Shown one piece after another: positions 1 to 10,998 of a stretch of DNA of 64,000 nucleotides (position 1 is its first letter; every line of letters begins with the position of its first letter). The stretch is from Stentor coeruleus (taxonomy: Eukaryota > Ciliophora > Heterotrichea > Heterotrichida > Stentoridae): the NCBI GenBank assembly GCA_001970955.1, contig MPUH01000106.1, forward strand, positions 42,526 to 106,525, written 5' to 3'. The position numbers and the translations under genes are program-made. The notes beneath the pieces are model-generated. The model saw only the letters and a program-made list of their open reading frames with translations. It was not told the origin of the DNA and did no database searches.

Positions 1-171
1 TCTGACCCGAAGAACTCGGAAAATTTAAAGTTTGAACTTGCGAAATTGAATAATTGTAATAAAGAGGATGTACCGATTATGCATAAGGATAGGGTAACGT
101 ATGAAACTTTGAATTTCGCTATTGAGGAGCTTTTGATTGAGCAGGGGTATTATGAAAAAAGAGACACTTAG
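1..171 (+). CDS. 3' end of an unidentified gene (partial)
   Basis: Frame 1 is open from the first base to a TAG at 169-171, giving 56 codons of a protein whose start lies outside the window. The tail is charged and looks like normal coding sequence (many Glu, Lys and Asn, ending EQGYYEKRDT). No family is recognised. AT-rich noncoding sequence begins directly after the stop, which supports this being a true 3' end. Confidence 0.55.
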   Translation, partial: SDPKNSENLKFELAKLNNCNKEDVPIMHKDRVTYETLNFAIEELLIEQGYYEKRDT

Positions 172-1006
172 GGTTTATTTTATTATTTAAGGCTAAAAAA
201 TATTTATTTTTAGGTTTTGTGGTTAATATATAGATGAGATTTTATGTTGGGAAAATAGAAAATATAGGTGATTTAATATTAAAAAAATATGTTTTAAATA
301 GTTTGTATATAGAATACTTGATATTTATGAGCTTGTTATAGGAAAATAAGTTATTTGAATATTTTATCAGTATATTGTATTATTATGATGTTGCTTTTAT
401 TTTTTTCATATTCTTTTTAGACATAGCAACAGCTGACATGCTCTTTCAGTCTAAGTAGTTAATTTTACTAATCATAAATAGGTATGTGCTAAATTTTTTT
501 AAAATCTAAAAATATCTAGAGACTTAGAACAGAGTTTTCTTTTTTTTTATTGATTATTAGCATATGGTAATCTTAAAATATGTTAATCCAGATTGGAATT
601 TATAAAACTAAGTCTTCAAACTTTCCTCTACATTTCAGCATTTATTATTATTTTCCTTGCTCTATGTAAATAACGCCGATCTAATATTCATTATAACTAC
701 AAATTACATTAAATTCAATCTACTACTTATCCTAATTATCTTTCAAACAACACAAAATTCCTCTAAATTTCACAAAACCTATTAAAATCTCATAACAAAC
801 CACAAATTCCAACTTTAAAATACAAAAAACCCTACCTTACACTACTTATCATATAATTAATCTATTTTCATAATAAAAATTATTTCCCAAATAATATCCT
901 AATATTTATCATCACTATCTAAACATAATCTTTCTTTAAGTTTATATTAAATAAAATTTCGCAAAAAGATCTTGGACCAAAAATAGTGCAGAAAAAAGGC
1001 TTATCT
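172..1006. other. Intergenic, AT-rich, nothing recognised
   Basis: About 830 bp between the partial gene and the small ORF at 1007. Both strands are dense in stops. I see no conserved motif, RNA gene or repeat in it. Confidence 0.5.
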
Positions 1007-1261
1007 ATGAAAGAACGTTCAGTTTCCCAATCTCGACTAGTACTTCTTTCACCCCTAGTCGATGGTAAAAATACAAGTAAGAGTCCAATGGGTTCTGAAA
1101 TCATTACAAAAAGTGGAAATAGTACACCACGTCAGTTGCCACCAATAGATGATCTCCAAGCTTATTTTAAACAAATCGAAGACCAAGAAGAAAAAATCAT
1201 CATCAAGATACTAAAAGAAATTGACAGCCACGGGAAAGAAGCGTTTAGTAAGTTGTCTTAA
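1007..1261 (+). CDS. Small hypothetical protein, 84 aa
   Basis: The first ATG of this frame is at 1007; the frame stays open upstream to a GTG at 986, which is not a likely start in a eukaryote. The predicted protein is 84 residues, Ser/Lys-rich in the first half (residues 1-45) and Glu/Lys/Ile-rich and probably helical at the end. The 5' flank is AT-rich with a run of TTTA/ATAA. No family is recognised. The composition resembles real genes of the window more than the surrounding noncoding DNA, but a chance ORF cannot be excluded. Confidence 0.45.
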   Translation: MKERSVSQSRLVLLSPLVDGKNTSKSPMGSEIITKSGNSTPRQLPPIDDLQAYFKQIEDQEEKIIIKILKEIDSHGKEAFSKLS

Positions 1262-1503
1262 ATAATGCAAAAAATTTTTAAACTGATATATAATACTTAA
1301 CATATTCAGTGACTTTATAAAAACTTTTTCGTATAATCTCTTATAGTATATTCTTGCCTTTTACGTATATACAAATCGATTTTAAGGTTGGAAATTTTAC
1401 GATTTGATTGCTAAAAGAGTTAAGTTTATGTTTTTTAATTGATTAGTTTTAGGTGTAGGCATAAACTGAATTATAAGGAAATATAAACGGTAATGCATGC
1501 CTA

Positions 1504-2270
1504 TTATGATTTCTTTATGTAAAAACCAAGTGATTGTTGCAATGTCTTTGTTTTTGCTGGAGAATGTGTCGATATCTTTGAGGCTTTTATGTGAGGAGAA
1601 GAGGTTAAAGATTTTTGGAAGCTTGTCTTTTTTGATTTTGAAGGTCTGCTCCTATTCTTTTCTTGAATTTTTTGTGTAGAAGTCTTTTTGTTTACAAAGA
1701 TGCTTTTGCTGTTGGCATAAGGATGAGTTTCACTTTGTTTCTCCTGAAAAAGTGAAAAGCAGCTTCTTTAATGCTTTCAAAAAAGATTTTCTCATCTTCA
1801 GCTAGGTCTTTAAAGCTCAAAATAGGGAATTTACATTCTTAGCAAACAAAGCTAGGATATTCTCAGAGCTTTTTTTGAAAAAAAGCGTCTCCAGCCTTTA
1901 GGGTTGTCGTAAAACAGTAAAGTATGATAAGGAAAACACTCCAAAAGGCATTTCACAGGGTTCATAAGTAAATTCACCTTAAGCCAGTTGTTTATTTCAA
2001 TAAAAACTCTTCTTTTAAGCATAATTCTGTATAAATCTCGCCAAGCTCTCCAGCCAAATTGCCCTCCTTAATCATTATAAGTATTTCTTCTTCTTCAAAC
2101 CTATTCTATCTTTAATTTTTTAAGTTTGATATTTCACTATAAACACATCCACATCTTTTCTCCTAAAACTCCAGTATTTAAACTATTTATCCCTTACTAA
2201 TTGCCACAAAGCTTCATTGAATGCATCTATAAGCAACATACAATCTACTTCAAGGCAAAAACAAAATTAA
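1504..2270 (-). pseudogene. Decayed gene of unknown family
   Basis: The minus strand carries a chain of coding-like segments that need several frame changes to join. From high to low coordinate they include EVDCMLLIDAFNEALWQLVR, FEEEEILIMIKEGNLAGELG, EINNWLKVNLLMNPVKCLL, SFKDLAEDEKIFFESIKEAA and a Lys/Ser-rich tail ending at a TAA (1504-1506). At least two in-frame stops (a TAG and a TAA) and about four frameshifts separate them, and no GT...AG 15-mer repairs these. The family is not recognised. The mix of aromatic and hydrophobic runs makes accidental reading unlikely, so I call it a gene relic. Confidence 0.45.
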
Positions 2271-2372
2271 AAGCTGAATAGCTATTTTTGATTTTTTATA
2301 ATGCATCTATAGAAAGTAATAATAATATCATAGCTCTTAATGGATTAACTTGTGACTTGTAGTCTCTGGAAA

Positions 2373-3159
2373 ACCTTTAAAAACTTATAAGACTCAGCCA
2401 AGAAATCGAGAATTGTATTATAACCCTAGTAAGTCAGTCAATAGCATTTCTTTTACTTGAAGATGAATCTTATAGAACTGTTATTGTGGATTCTGCACAT
2501 CTTTGTCACGAAAATAATTCCAAGTATATATTATGGAGTCAATAATCAGTTCAACAAGAACTTCTTGAATTAGATACTGAAGAAAAAACTGAATAGATTA
2601 ATTATTATAAACTTATTGGCAACAAATATTATAGATATAAGAATTTCCCTAAAGCTACCGATATATCTTTAAAATCATTAACAGCAGCAAAGATTATTAA
2701 AGACGATACAACAAATTTAATAATACTTTGTAACTTGGCTAGTTGTATGATTTCACAGGAGTATTATTATTCTGCAGTTCATCTTTTGGATGAAGCTTTG
2801 AAGCTTGACCATGTAAGAGTTTTAGAAATGAGAGCTGTGGCATATAATTCAATAAGCAAATTAGAAGAAGCTGAAAAAAATATAAAGGCAGGTTTAATGC
2901 GTGTTCAAGACAAGAAGTTAAAAAGTAAAATCAATGATCTGTATAGGGCAATGATTAAAGATAAGTATAAGAAAAGGGAAATGTATTAGAAAATGGTTGA
3001 AAATAAAGTAAAGCCAAAAGATATATTTTTAGCTGAAAATAGTGTCTATAGTTGTCAAGTCAATGAGTTGGGTATGAGGTTTTCTATGTTTTTGCAAAGG
3101 AAAAAAGTTTAATTTTATAATAAGAATAGGTAGAAAGGTTTGAATATAAAATATTAACA
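2373..3159 (+). pseudogene. TPR-like coding sequence with several in-frame stops
   Basis: Frame 2 reads as a helical-repeat protein, e.g. EYYYSAVHLLDEALKLDHVR followed by an Ala/Glu/Leu pattern typical of tetratricopeptide repeats (about 2735-2960). It is interrupted by a TAA near 2545, a TAG near 2594 and a TAG at 2987-2989, plus two stops near the 5' end. I looked for 15-nt GT...AG introns at each and found none. It probably once formed the 5' half of the TPR-like gene starting at 3160: removing 23 nt (3112-3134 region) would join the frames, but that is longer than any intron seen elsewhere here. Best read as a decayed 5' half or a decayed neighbouring paralogue. Confidence 0.45.
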
Positions 3160-4299
3160 ATGGAAGAATCAGAAACACTCATTTCAGAAAGAGAAATCCC
3201 TAGATTATTAGGAGAATATCAAGCCTTTGCTGTTAATTGTATATTAAACAAGCAGTATCAGCAAGGTTTAGAAGTTCTCATGCGAAGCCAGGAATTGATT
3301 CAAGCTGCCATAACCCAAGATGCCATGGTTTCTATAGAACTTATAATCCTTACTGAGCATGCATTTGCCTTTTATTATCATTGGTAAGGGATAACTAGCA
3401 TTGAAGATGTCAATAACAAAGTTCTGGCACTAAACAAAACAATCTCGTTATTTAAAAAATATATAAAATCCTTACCAAAAACCCTTAACAGCAAAGCTAG
3501 CCATAGGATACTCAAGTCTAGAATACTGTTGAAATTACATTTGCAAATATTTGAAGGCTACTCAAAACAGCAGAATTTTGAATCAGCTCTATCTCACAGT
3601 CAAGCCGCACTTAGAAGATCGCAAAGTATCATCAACAATACTATGAAAGCTTGCCAAGAACATTTATACAGACACAAAGCAATGTCTATATCCCCAGTAA
3701 ATAATATTTAGGCTAAAAATCAACAATACGCATTGCTAGACAGTCCTCATTACCAAATGTTCCATAATTTAGTTCTTAAAGCTATGCCAATACTATTATA
3801 TTTAGATGAAAAGCAGACAGTTCATACAAAAGTTCTGATTTCAAATGTCCCTGACGTCAATTTTGAAGAACTGACTCAAGTACAGCCACTGGACTTTGAA
3901 AACTTGATCCACGGGCCTGAGATTATGGAAGAACTTGAGCGAGATTTTATGTTAGAAAAAATCATCTACAGCATTGCCACGCATTTTTTTGTTGGCAACC
4001 ATTTAAAAAAACTCCCAACTGAAGAAAACCTTATTGAATCTAAAATCCTCATTAGGCGTGCTTGGAAGGTTGCTAGAAGTTTTCTTCCTCCTGAAAGCCC
4101 AATTTATATATCAGTGCATTCAGTATGGGAAAAAACTAAACATATTGGCCGAGTTAGAAGCATTTCTAGGATAAGAAAATCAGCTAAAGTTCTTAAGTCT
4201 GAGGCAAGGTCTGCTAGTAGCAATAAATTTAGAAACTCCCATCTAAAAGACTTAATGATACAAATAAAGAACTTTCTTCTAAACAAAGTGAAAGCTTAA
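3160..4299 (+). CDS. TPR-like helical-repeat protein, 369 aa, two 15-nt introns
   Basis: ATG at 3160 in AACAATGG context. Two in-frame stops disappear when 15-nt introns are removed at 3384-3398 (GTAAGGGATAACTAG) and 3697-3711 (GTAAATAATATTTAG); exons 3160-3383, 3399-3696 and 3712-4299 give 369 residues. The first 200 residues look like degenerate TPR helices (e.g. QQNFESALSHSQAALRRSQ); residues 200-369 are alpha-helical with a basic end. No family name can be given beyond TPR-like. Caveat: near 4220-4352 frame 3 gives a better tail than frame 1 (Ser-rich, ending at TAA 4350-4352), so the 3' end may carry a frameshift and the locus may be decaying along with the sequence just upstream. Confidence 0.6.
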
Positions 4300-4736
4300 C
4301 ACCACTTAGGAGGAAGATTATAGGCAAATTTAAAAAGATGAAAGCTAAGTAAAAGTTTTAATGTGTATTTTTTTTTTGAAGTAATAAAAAGATGGGCTTG
4401 ATGAAGGTTTCCAGTAGAGAATCTGGGAAAATTAATAGGTTAGAAACTCAGATTTGATGTAGAAGAAAATTGAGAGCTGGGATTTTAGTATGAGCAAATG
4501 AATTATGGAAGTTTTTAGATAATTTGTCATTATAGGTGAAGCCAACTTAGTTATCGAACATGTGATTCGGTATGATAACATTAATGCGTTTACAGCGAAT
4601 CGGAAAACCCATCTGCTATGCACAATCAAACTTCAACTAGAATAAAATATGAATTACTCAATTTTGTATATTATAAGATCATTAGCAGCACCTAAACCAT
4701 CGTACATATAACAAAAGCTAAGACGTAAAACAATTA

Positions 4737-5329
4737 ATGGGAAATACTCAAGCAAAAACGAAATAAAAGCTATTGCAACCCTGTAAAGAATATGAAAGAT
4801 CTTGGGTTTATCATCAACAATTCTTACTTAAACCTAAAAAGTGTTGAAAACTTTTGTGGGATGATGGCTAAAGTATCTTTTAACGATACTCATACTATAA
4901 TTCCAGTAAAACAGACCATCCAGCAGTTAAATATTATTTTTGTGATATTGCCTGGGATACCGACAAAGATAAAAAGTTCAAAAACAACAGCAATATGAGC
5001 TTGCAATGAATTGATATGAAAAATCGTATTTATTAATTATAAAATTTAATCATATGGATGAGTACTTCTGGCTTACCAACATTCAAAAAACTTTAGGGTA
5101 AAATTAAAGACTGCTTACCTAAAGGAGATTATCAAGTTATTATAGAAAATATTTATGATGTAAGAGACTTTAGTAGACATAAAACCTTTAATATTACAAC
5201 AACCTCAAAACTTGAAGACAAAACAATATTCCTAGGTGTAAAATCTTTACTAATAAAGTGAATATCATTTCTGAGAGGATGCTCAATAATCAACTTAACT
5301 TGGTTATTAAAAGAAAAAAAGAAGAATAA
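4737..5329 (+). pseudogene. Degenerate coding sequence, possibly one or two relics
   Basis: Starting with ATG 4737 the plus strand reads MGNTQAKTK, an N-myristoylation-like start, then a TAA. Coding-like pieces continue: HPAVKYYFCDIAWDTDKDK (about 4915-4980), then from about 5055 KDCLPKGDYQVIIENIYDVR and, after a frame change near 5255, NKVNIISERMLNNQLNLVIK up to TAA 5327-5329. In-frame stops (TAA, TGA, TAG) and at least one frameshift break it, and no 15-nt intron repairs them. The short ATG frame at 4792-4998 lies in another phase and is less convincing. Family unknown. It sits just upstream of arginase but has no evident link to it. Confidence 0.35.
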
Positions 5330-5406
5330 GTTTAGATAAAATTACATAAATTGATAATATTGAGAGCTTATTTACAAAAGTGGTTAATTTTCTGTTGTAA
5401 AATAAA

Positions 5407-6303
5407 ATGTCTTGGAGATCTAATGATAACATTAAGATTTTAGGTAGCGCAGTGTCTATCGGCCAGCCAAGACAGGGTGTGGAAAAAACCCCGTCAGTGC
5501 TTCAGGCTGAGAAAATTGAAGACTTAATTTCTATAGGGCGAGTGACATGGGTTGAAACTATAGACCAGCCGGCTTATACATATGAAAATCCAAGATTAAA
5601 CCCTATACGTAATGTTCAGGACCTAGCGAAATACAACAAAATTTTATATGAAAAAATCCTCTCACATCTCGGTACTGAAGATTTTTTATTAACAATCGGT
5701 GGAGACCATTCTATAGGAAGTGCTACAGTAGGGGCAATGCTTAAAGCTACAAATGGGAACTTAGGAGTAATATGGATAGATGCTCATGGAGACTGCAATA
5801 CCCCAGAAACATCCCCAAGTGGGAATTATCATGGGATGCCTGTAGCTCATTTATTAGGATTATTTCAAGGACCAGTTGAATTTCAGTGGGACCAGCCGAA
5901 GTTATCTCCGACATCAATTGCCATGATAGGAATCAGAGATTTGGATCCTGAGGAAAAAATTCTTATGGACAGAATTGGGATAAAATACTACACAATGGAC
6001 ATGATTCATGAAATTGGAATTGAAACTACGATAACTGAAGCTCTTGCTTATATTGACCCTGATGGAACTAAAAAAATCCATATGTCATTTGATGTTGATG
6101 GTATTGATCCTCAATTAGTTCCTGGTACTGGAACTAGAGCACCAAATGGTTTGACTCTACATGATTATGCAGTTATTGCTCAGAAAGTTAAGCTAACTGG
6201 CGATAGATTTGCATCAATGGATCTTGTTGAAATCAACTTTGACATAGAAAGGAATGTTACTCTAGATTCAGTCAAGGAAATTATTAGAATTACATTTCAG
6301 TAG
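5407..6303 (+). CDS. Arginase (ureohydrolase family), 298 aa
   Basis: Hydrolyses L-arginine to ornithine and urea with a binuclear Mn centre, if it acts like its family. The frame is intact from ATG 5407 (AAAATG) to TAG 6303. Metal-binding motifs are all present: GGDHS (about residues 98-102), DAHGD (about 124-128) and DVDGIDP (about 229-235). SGNYHGMPVAHLLG matches the substrate-loop motif SGNxHGMP typical of arginase rather than agmatinase. Length is close to bacterial and compact eukaryotic arginases (about 300). No signal peptide or mitochondrial presequence is obvious, which suggests a cytosolic enzyme. No intron is needed. Confidence 0.93.
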   Translation: MSWRSNDNIKILGSAVSIGQPRQGVEKTPSVLQAEKIEDLISIGRVTWVETIDQPAYTYENPRLNPIRNVQDLAKYNKILYEKILSHLGTEDFLLTIGGDHSIGSATVGAMLKATNGNLGVIWIDAHGDCNTPETSPSGNYHGMPVAHLLGLFQGPVEFQWDQPKLSPTSIAMIGIRDLDPEEKILMDRIGIKYYTMDMIHEIGIETTITEALAYIDPDGTKKIHMSFDVDGIDPQLVPGTGTRAPNGLTLHDYAVIAQKVKLTGDRFASMDLVEINFDIERNVTLDSVKEIIRITFQ

Positions 6304-6645
6304 TGTATTTAGGTAGATTATTTAAAGATAGTGATATTATCTAAGATGCTTTTGATCATTTTTGGATAGGTATGTTTGATTAATAATATTATTAACTAAG
6401 GAAAAAATCTAGATTTTTATTAACGTAAAAAAATTGTGAAACTTTTTAAGGGACTTGTGAGGCTAGTTTGAGATACTTATGGGGTGATTTGGCAGTGGGT
6501 AAAGAATATTATAAATGATAAATGTGGATGCCAATACTCTTAGTGTGCCAATTGATAAATGTTTTACAAACAATAAACTATGGTCAAGAATAGTAATTCG
6601 AATTAAAAAAATAATTACACAAATAGAAATATGGTATAATTCACA
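6304..6645. other. Intergenic spacer
   Basis: About 340 bp between arginase and the zinc-finger gene, same orientation. AT-rich with frequent stops. It must hold the arginase 3' end and the promoter of the next gene, but no specific site is recognisable. Confidence 0.5.
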
Positions 6646-7122
6646 ATGAAGGACTTAATAATTTCTAGCGATTTTAGTAGTCCACAACTGACAAATGATA
6701 GCCTACATTGTAGTATCAATGAGTCTAAAAAAGGGACGAAAAGGTTCAAATGTAGGCACTGCAGCAAGGCCTTATCATCTAAACAGAACTTAAAAGAACA
6801 TGAATTTACTCATACTGGTGAATTGCCTTATATATGTAAAAATCCAGGATGCGGTATGAGGTTTAGACAAGGAAGTGTCCTTTCTGCCCATAAGAGAATT
6901 CATACTATAATCGAAAAATATGCTAATCAAGAAAGATACACTTGGATCAAGGTAATATCTAAATAGCTAACAGAATTATTAGAAAAGGTTCAAAAGCCTA
7001 CTTTTAAGCTAGAACAAGAAAAGTTCGAAAAAATCGATTTGCCACCAATTTCTAAATCTCAAGCTTTTTTAATACCAAGATACCCGAGCAGCTCTGAATT
7101 TTCAAATTGTTATGGTCTTTAA
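6646..7122 (+). CDS. C2H2 zinc-finger protein, 153 aa, one 15-nt intron
   Basis: ATG 6646. Two C2H2 fingers lie at about residues 35-90: the first reads FKCRHCSKALSSKQNLKEHE with its His pair at EFTHTGE, a TGE-type linker follows, and the second has CKNPGCGMRF and HKRIH. The apparent TAG at 6964-6966 lies inside a 15-nt intron, GTAATATCTAAATAG (6952-6966). After removal the frame continues for 51 codons to TAA 7120-7122, with a Lys/Glu-rich then Ser/Pro-rich tail. The paired fingers suggest a nucleic-acid-binding regulator, but no target can be inferred. Confidence 0.8.
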
Positions 7123-9218
7123 ATTCTTATAAAAATTAATTATTATTATATGTTTAGTCCCCTTTTGTGGTAGATTATTTCGGAGTATGAATAGGATGAG
7201 ATTAGATGAGATTGCTTGAGTTTAAAATTAATCTTTTATTATTGATGAGAAATGTGAAATTTAGCATAGATGATTTATTTTTGGAAGTTGCTTAATGTTA
7301 GTGATTAATTCTCATAGTATATTCATATACAAATTCACACTTTATTTTCACCCGATTTGCGCTTCATTCATATTTAGCATCCTTATCTAAATACTAATTC
7401 TTAACCCATTTACATATTTTTCATACTTAGCATACTTTATTCATACCAAATTGCACAAAATAAATACATTAATTCCTAATTTTACAACAAAATATATTTC
7501 TGGCTACATTATGGGCCTTTAATTTCGAGTAAAAATTTGCTTAAACATCTGTAAAAGTATTTCTAATTTGCTTTAATATCAGTTTAATAAATTCAGAATA
7601 AATTAGACTGTAATGAAATAAATTTTGGTAATAATTAAAATAATAAAATATAGGGATATATGCTCAAAATGATTTGAATAGTGTTTATATAGGGATATAT
7701 GCTCAAAATGATTTGAATAGTGTTTATCATCTAAATTAATAATAAAGAATCGAGATAACTATAATATAACTGCTATTTATTTATATTAAGTGATACTGTA
7801 AATTGTTTTAATTAGTTTTTTGCGAAAATTGTCAGAAAGAGTATGCAAGTGTTTAATTAGGAATTGAAAGATATGAATGGGATGTGAATAAGATATGATT
7901 GAGGTATAGAGAGAGTATAATTCTGATGTATAGGGTGTGAAGGTGATGTAAATTTGATGTGAGGGGCTTATCATTAACATCAGAGAGAAAAAAATTGGCA
8001 TTTTTTATTGTATGCCATCTTGCCTTAATGGTTTAATAAGTTCAACAGTTTTTCTAGGCAGATAGTTTTTATTAATGAAAATGTTTATTTGCTAATTTTG
8101 TATGAATTTACTAAGATTTTAAACCTTTCGTTCTTAGGCTTATGCAGTTTTTAGGGTATTTATATATGATGGTTTTACTTTTGAGGCAATCTTAAAGATT
8201 ATGATTATAGACTTCCCAATTATCAAATCAAAATAGGGCTTTTAATTTATACAAAATATTTTTATACTTTTGTAACTCATAATTTTTAACTAGCTTAAGC
8301 CTTAAAAATATGATGTGTCGATTATATATTTTTAATCATTTAAGTTAAAATTTATGGAATAGAGAAAATTTTCTGTATATCTAATAAATCAAAATATAAT
8401 TATTAGCATTTATAGTATTGCAATCCAAAAACCAAAAATCAAAAAAAACTATTTTTTTAACAACATGAAATAAAAACTAAAACTTATTGATTTGATAAAA
8501 TAATTTATAAGAAAGCAGGATTTTATAAAAATATCATCGTTAGATAATTAGAATTTTTAATAAAAAGGTGTATATTTACAATTGAATCTAAACTAATTGC
8601 TTCCAGATAACTTTAATTTTATACTTAAAGATTATTAAGCCTTTTATATATTGAATTAGGGCCAAATTCCCTAAAAAATATTCTTGAAAAATTGTTTAAT
8701 GTAGGGTTTTAGTTTAATCTCTAATCTGAAAATAATTCAAAAAATCTGTAGAAAAAAAATTATCTACAAACCTAAGTTTATTAATAGAAAACTATAAAAG
8801 CATGAGTTCTATTTTAGAAATGCGATGCTAATTTATAATATTAAACAAATATGCGATTAATGCATTCTAAAAATCATAAAAAAATTGACTGAAGAATTCT
8901 CAAAAGTTTTAATTATAATAGTTTTAATAAACATATCTATATTAAGAATTAAAAAATATCTTTAAGCTCATAAAATTCATTGACTAGCATCCTCAAATAT
9001 CTAAAATTCAACCATAAGTACACTTCGTCCTTACAAAATCTCATAATTTTATTTATTATAGTCAACATCATTTTTTATTTTCATAATTTATAAGCATACA
9101 CAATTATATCAAAAACTTCTCCACTACCCCAACAAAAAGCAATCCACCCCATTCTTCTAACACAAAAATTTCAATATCATAACATATTTCTATTAAATTA
9201 ATTCTTTATATAAAATTC
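7123..9218. other. Gene-free AT-rich region
   Basis: About 2.1 kb between the zinc-finger gene and the 3' end of the USP-like gene. All frames are closed by frequent stops; the minus-strand frame at 7786-8001 is low-complexity and not convincing. The only structure seen is the 39-bp tandem duplication at 7648-7725. Confidence 0.55.
7648..7725. repeat. 39-bp unit tandemly duplicated
   Basis: The unit beginning ATATAGGGATATATGCTC occurs at 7648-7686 and again, identical as read, at 7687-7725, with the first two bases of a third copy following. It is noncoding and probably a recent replication-slippage duplication. Confidence 0.85.
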
Positions 9219-10550
9219 TCATTGAGCACTCTGTTTTTTATAAACAGAAACCAAAACACTTTGAGAAAAAACTTTATTTGTAGATACTTTGCTGGTTTTT
9301 TTTTCATTAAACTCATACCACTTTTTATTCATCCTATAAAAACTAACATACTTCCCATCATCAATTTCGCCTTCATGCACAATCACTGAAAAAATCTTAT
9401 ATTTCTCATCTTCAATAATGATTTTTTTCTGAACTTTACTAAACATACTGTTTTTATGCAAATAAGGAGATTCTAAAAACCTTTTTAAAGTGAGAACAAG
9501 ATACTGAGGGAATTTACTTATAGTGAGCCTTTGAGAACAACTTGTGCAATTTTCACAATGGTTACAATAATTCATAATCCTCCCTTCTCTGTTAAATATC
9601 TCAAGACTCCTTTCGATGCTTACTGAAACATCTAAGGTCAAATCGTTAAAACATTCTTCAGCATTACTTTTTTTTAAACACATCAAACAAATAACTTCTC
9701 TAAGGACTTTCCCATTGAAAATGTCTTTAGTTAAAATATCATGTCCACTGTATTCTTCAATAAGCTCATCAAGTATAAGCCGAAAAAGCTCAGAAAAAGT
9801 GAAAGACTTGAACTGAGGAAAACTGGTATTGAAAAAAGGTTTGAAAAAAGAAGCGTCGATTTTACCTGATTTTAAGCAGGTTTTTGTAAGAAAAAGTTTA
9901 GAAAAAAGTGTTGAAATCGGCTTGTTTTGAAATAAACCTGTGAAATATTTGTCAATGAAATGCACACTGATAGAGTCTATATGAAAGAAAAATAGTAACA
10001 CTGAATTCAAAAGAGTCATATCAGAATCACATCTTAAAGCATGCTTAGCTCCTGTATCATCTCCTTTAGGCATAAGATTCGTTATTGTACTGAAACTTCG
10101 TTTAAAGCTTTGTGTTGTGCTCAGACTTGTGTATAAGTTATCAAAAGTATTTCCTTTTTGACGAAAATTCACTTTTCTTAATGCACTTGGAAGTTTGAGA
10201 TCTGCTGAATCTATCCTGGGTGTTGCGCAGGAGTCATCATCATTTAGTTTTTCTTCATTTCCAGCTGAACGTGTAACTGGTTCTTCAGCTCCGTATTTTG
10301 CTTTTAGAAACTCCCATTCTTTTTGAGTTACTGAAACATGGTCAATGTTTCGAAAAGTGTATGAGTCTTCAGCTGGATCTTTATGATTACACTGAGTTGT
10401 TATAATACCTGGAGACTCTCTACCTTTAATATGTTTTTTCCACTTTAAGTACCAGGCACGCGATATTAGATAGTGTGTATCTTCTAAAATTATACGGGGT
10501 TTTTTAAGCTGTTTAGCTAGTTGGTACTCAGGGGAAGTTTTGTAAGCCAT
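9219..10550 (-). CDS. DUSP-USP family protein, predicted inactive, 443 aa
   Basis: The only ATG near the 5' end is at 10550 (MAYKTS); the frame upstream to 10652 would need TTG. Residues 26-95 match a DUSP domain (HYLISRAWYLKWKKH ... VTQKEWEFLKAKYG). Residues 170-440 match the ubiquitin-specific protease fold: Zn-ribbon cysteines C288/C291 and C329/C332, the KFPQYLVLTLKRF strand (346-358) and the WYEF strand (411-414). However, the Cys box is DSDMTLLNSVL (175-185) with no catalytic Cys where N-T-C-Y/F-M-N-S is expected, and the His box reads DDGKYVSFYR with Lys400 in place of the catalytic His. It is therefore probably a pseudo-deubiquitinase, perhaps a ubiquitin-binding scaffold. The frame is otherwise intact. 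Confidence 0.78.
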   Translation of the reverse strand: MAYKTSPEYQLAKQLKKPRIILEDTHYLISRAWYLKWKKHIKGRESPGIITTQCNHKDPAEDSYTFRNIDHVSVTQKEWEFLKAKYGAEEPVTRSAGNEEKLNDDDSCATPRIDSADLKLPSALRKVNFRQKGNTFDNLYTSLSTTQSFKRSFSTITNLMPKGDDTGAKHALRCDSDMTLLNSVLLFFFHIDSISVHFIDKYFTGLFQNKPISTLFSKLFLTKTCLKSGKIDASFFKPFFNTSFPQFKSFTFSELFRLILDELIEEYSGHDILTKDIFNGKVLREVICLMCLKKSNAEECFNDLTLDVSVSIERSLEIFNREGRIMNYCNHCENCTSCSQRLTISKFPQYLVLTLKRFLESPYLHKNSMFSKVQKKIIIEDEKYKIFSVIVHEGEIDDGKYVSFYRMNKKWYEFNEKKTSKVSTNKVFSQSVLVSVYKKQSAQ

Positions 10551-10998
10551 TATTTTATTAAAAAAGAAAGAAAGAAGAGCTTGAGGATTTCTTGAAACGA
10601 ATATACTGTTAATAAGGTCTCGATTGAAGACAGTTAGAATGCTGAATATCAATTTAAATAAAATTATTTATCAGGTAGTTATTTGATTATGATTCTGAAT
10701 ATTTAGTGATTTATTTATGCGTATATCATAATTATATGTGAATGGCTTCTAAAGTAAAATGATGATATTTTATCAAATAAGATATACAGCACAAAAAAGC
10801 TACACTAATATATGATAAAAATTTTAATCGTAACTTGATAGAACTATATAATAAAATTTTAAGCTTTCATAAATCAGTATCTTATTCATTTTTTTTGAGC
10901 ATTTAAAGCTTTTATTCAGGAAGACATAACTTCTTCAAAACACTCTTATTTTCGTCAGCATAACTGGATCTATCTTTACATTAGAATACTACTTTATA
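10551..10998. promoter_or_regulatory. Shared upstream region of two divergent genes
   Basis: The USP-like gene (minus) and UTP4 (plus) start at 10550 and 10999, leaving about 450 bp that must serve both. It is AT-rich with no open frame. No defined promoter element can be named. Confidence 0.4.

Noticed and set aside
4432-4629. Minus-strand 65-aa frame downstream of the TPR-like gene
   Set aside because: No coding-like pattern, and a random frame of this length is expected in this composition.
7786-8001. Minus-strand 71-aa frame
   Set aside because: Low-complexity His/Ile/Tyr/Ser composition typical of AT-rich noncoding DNA, with no start context or conserved motif.
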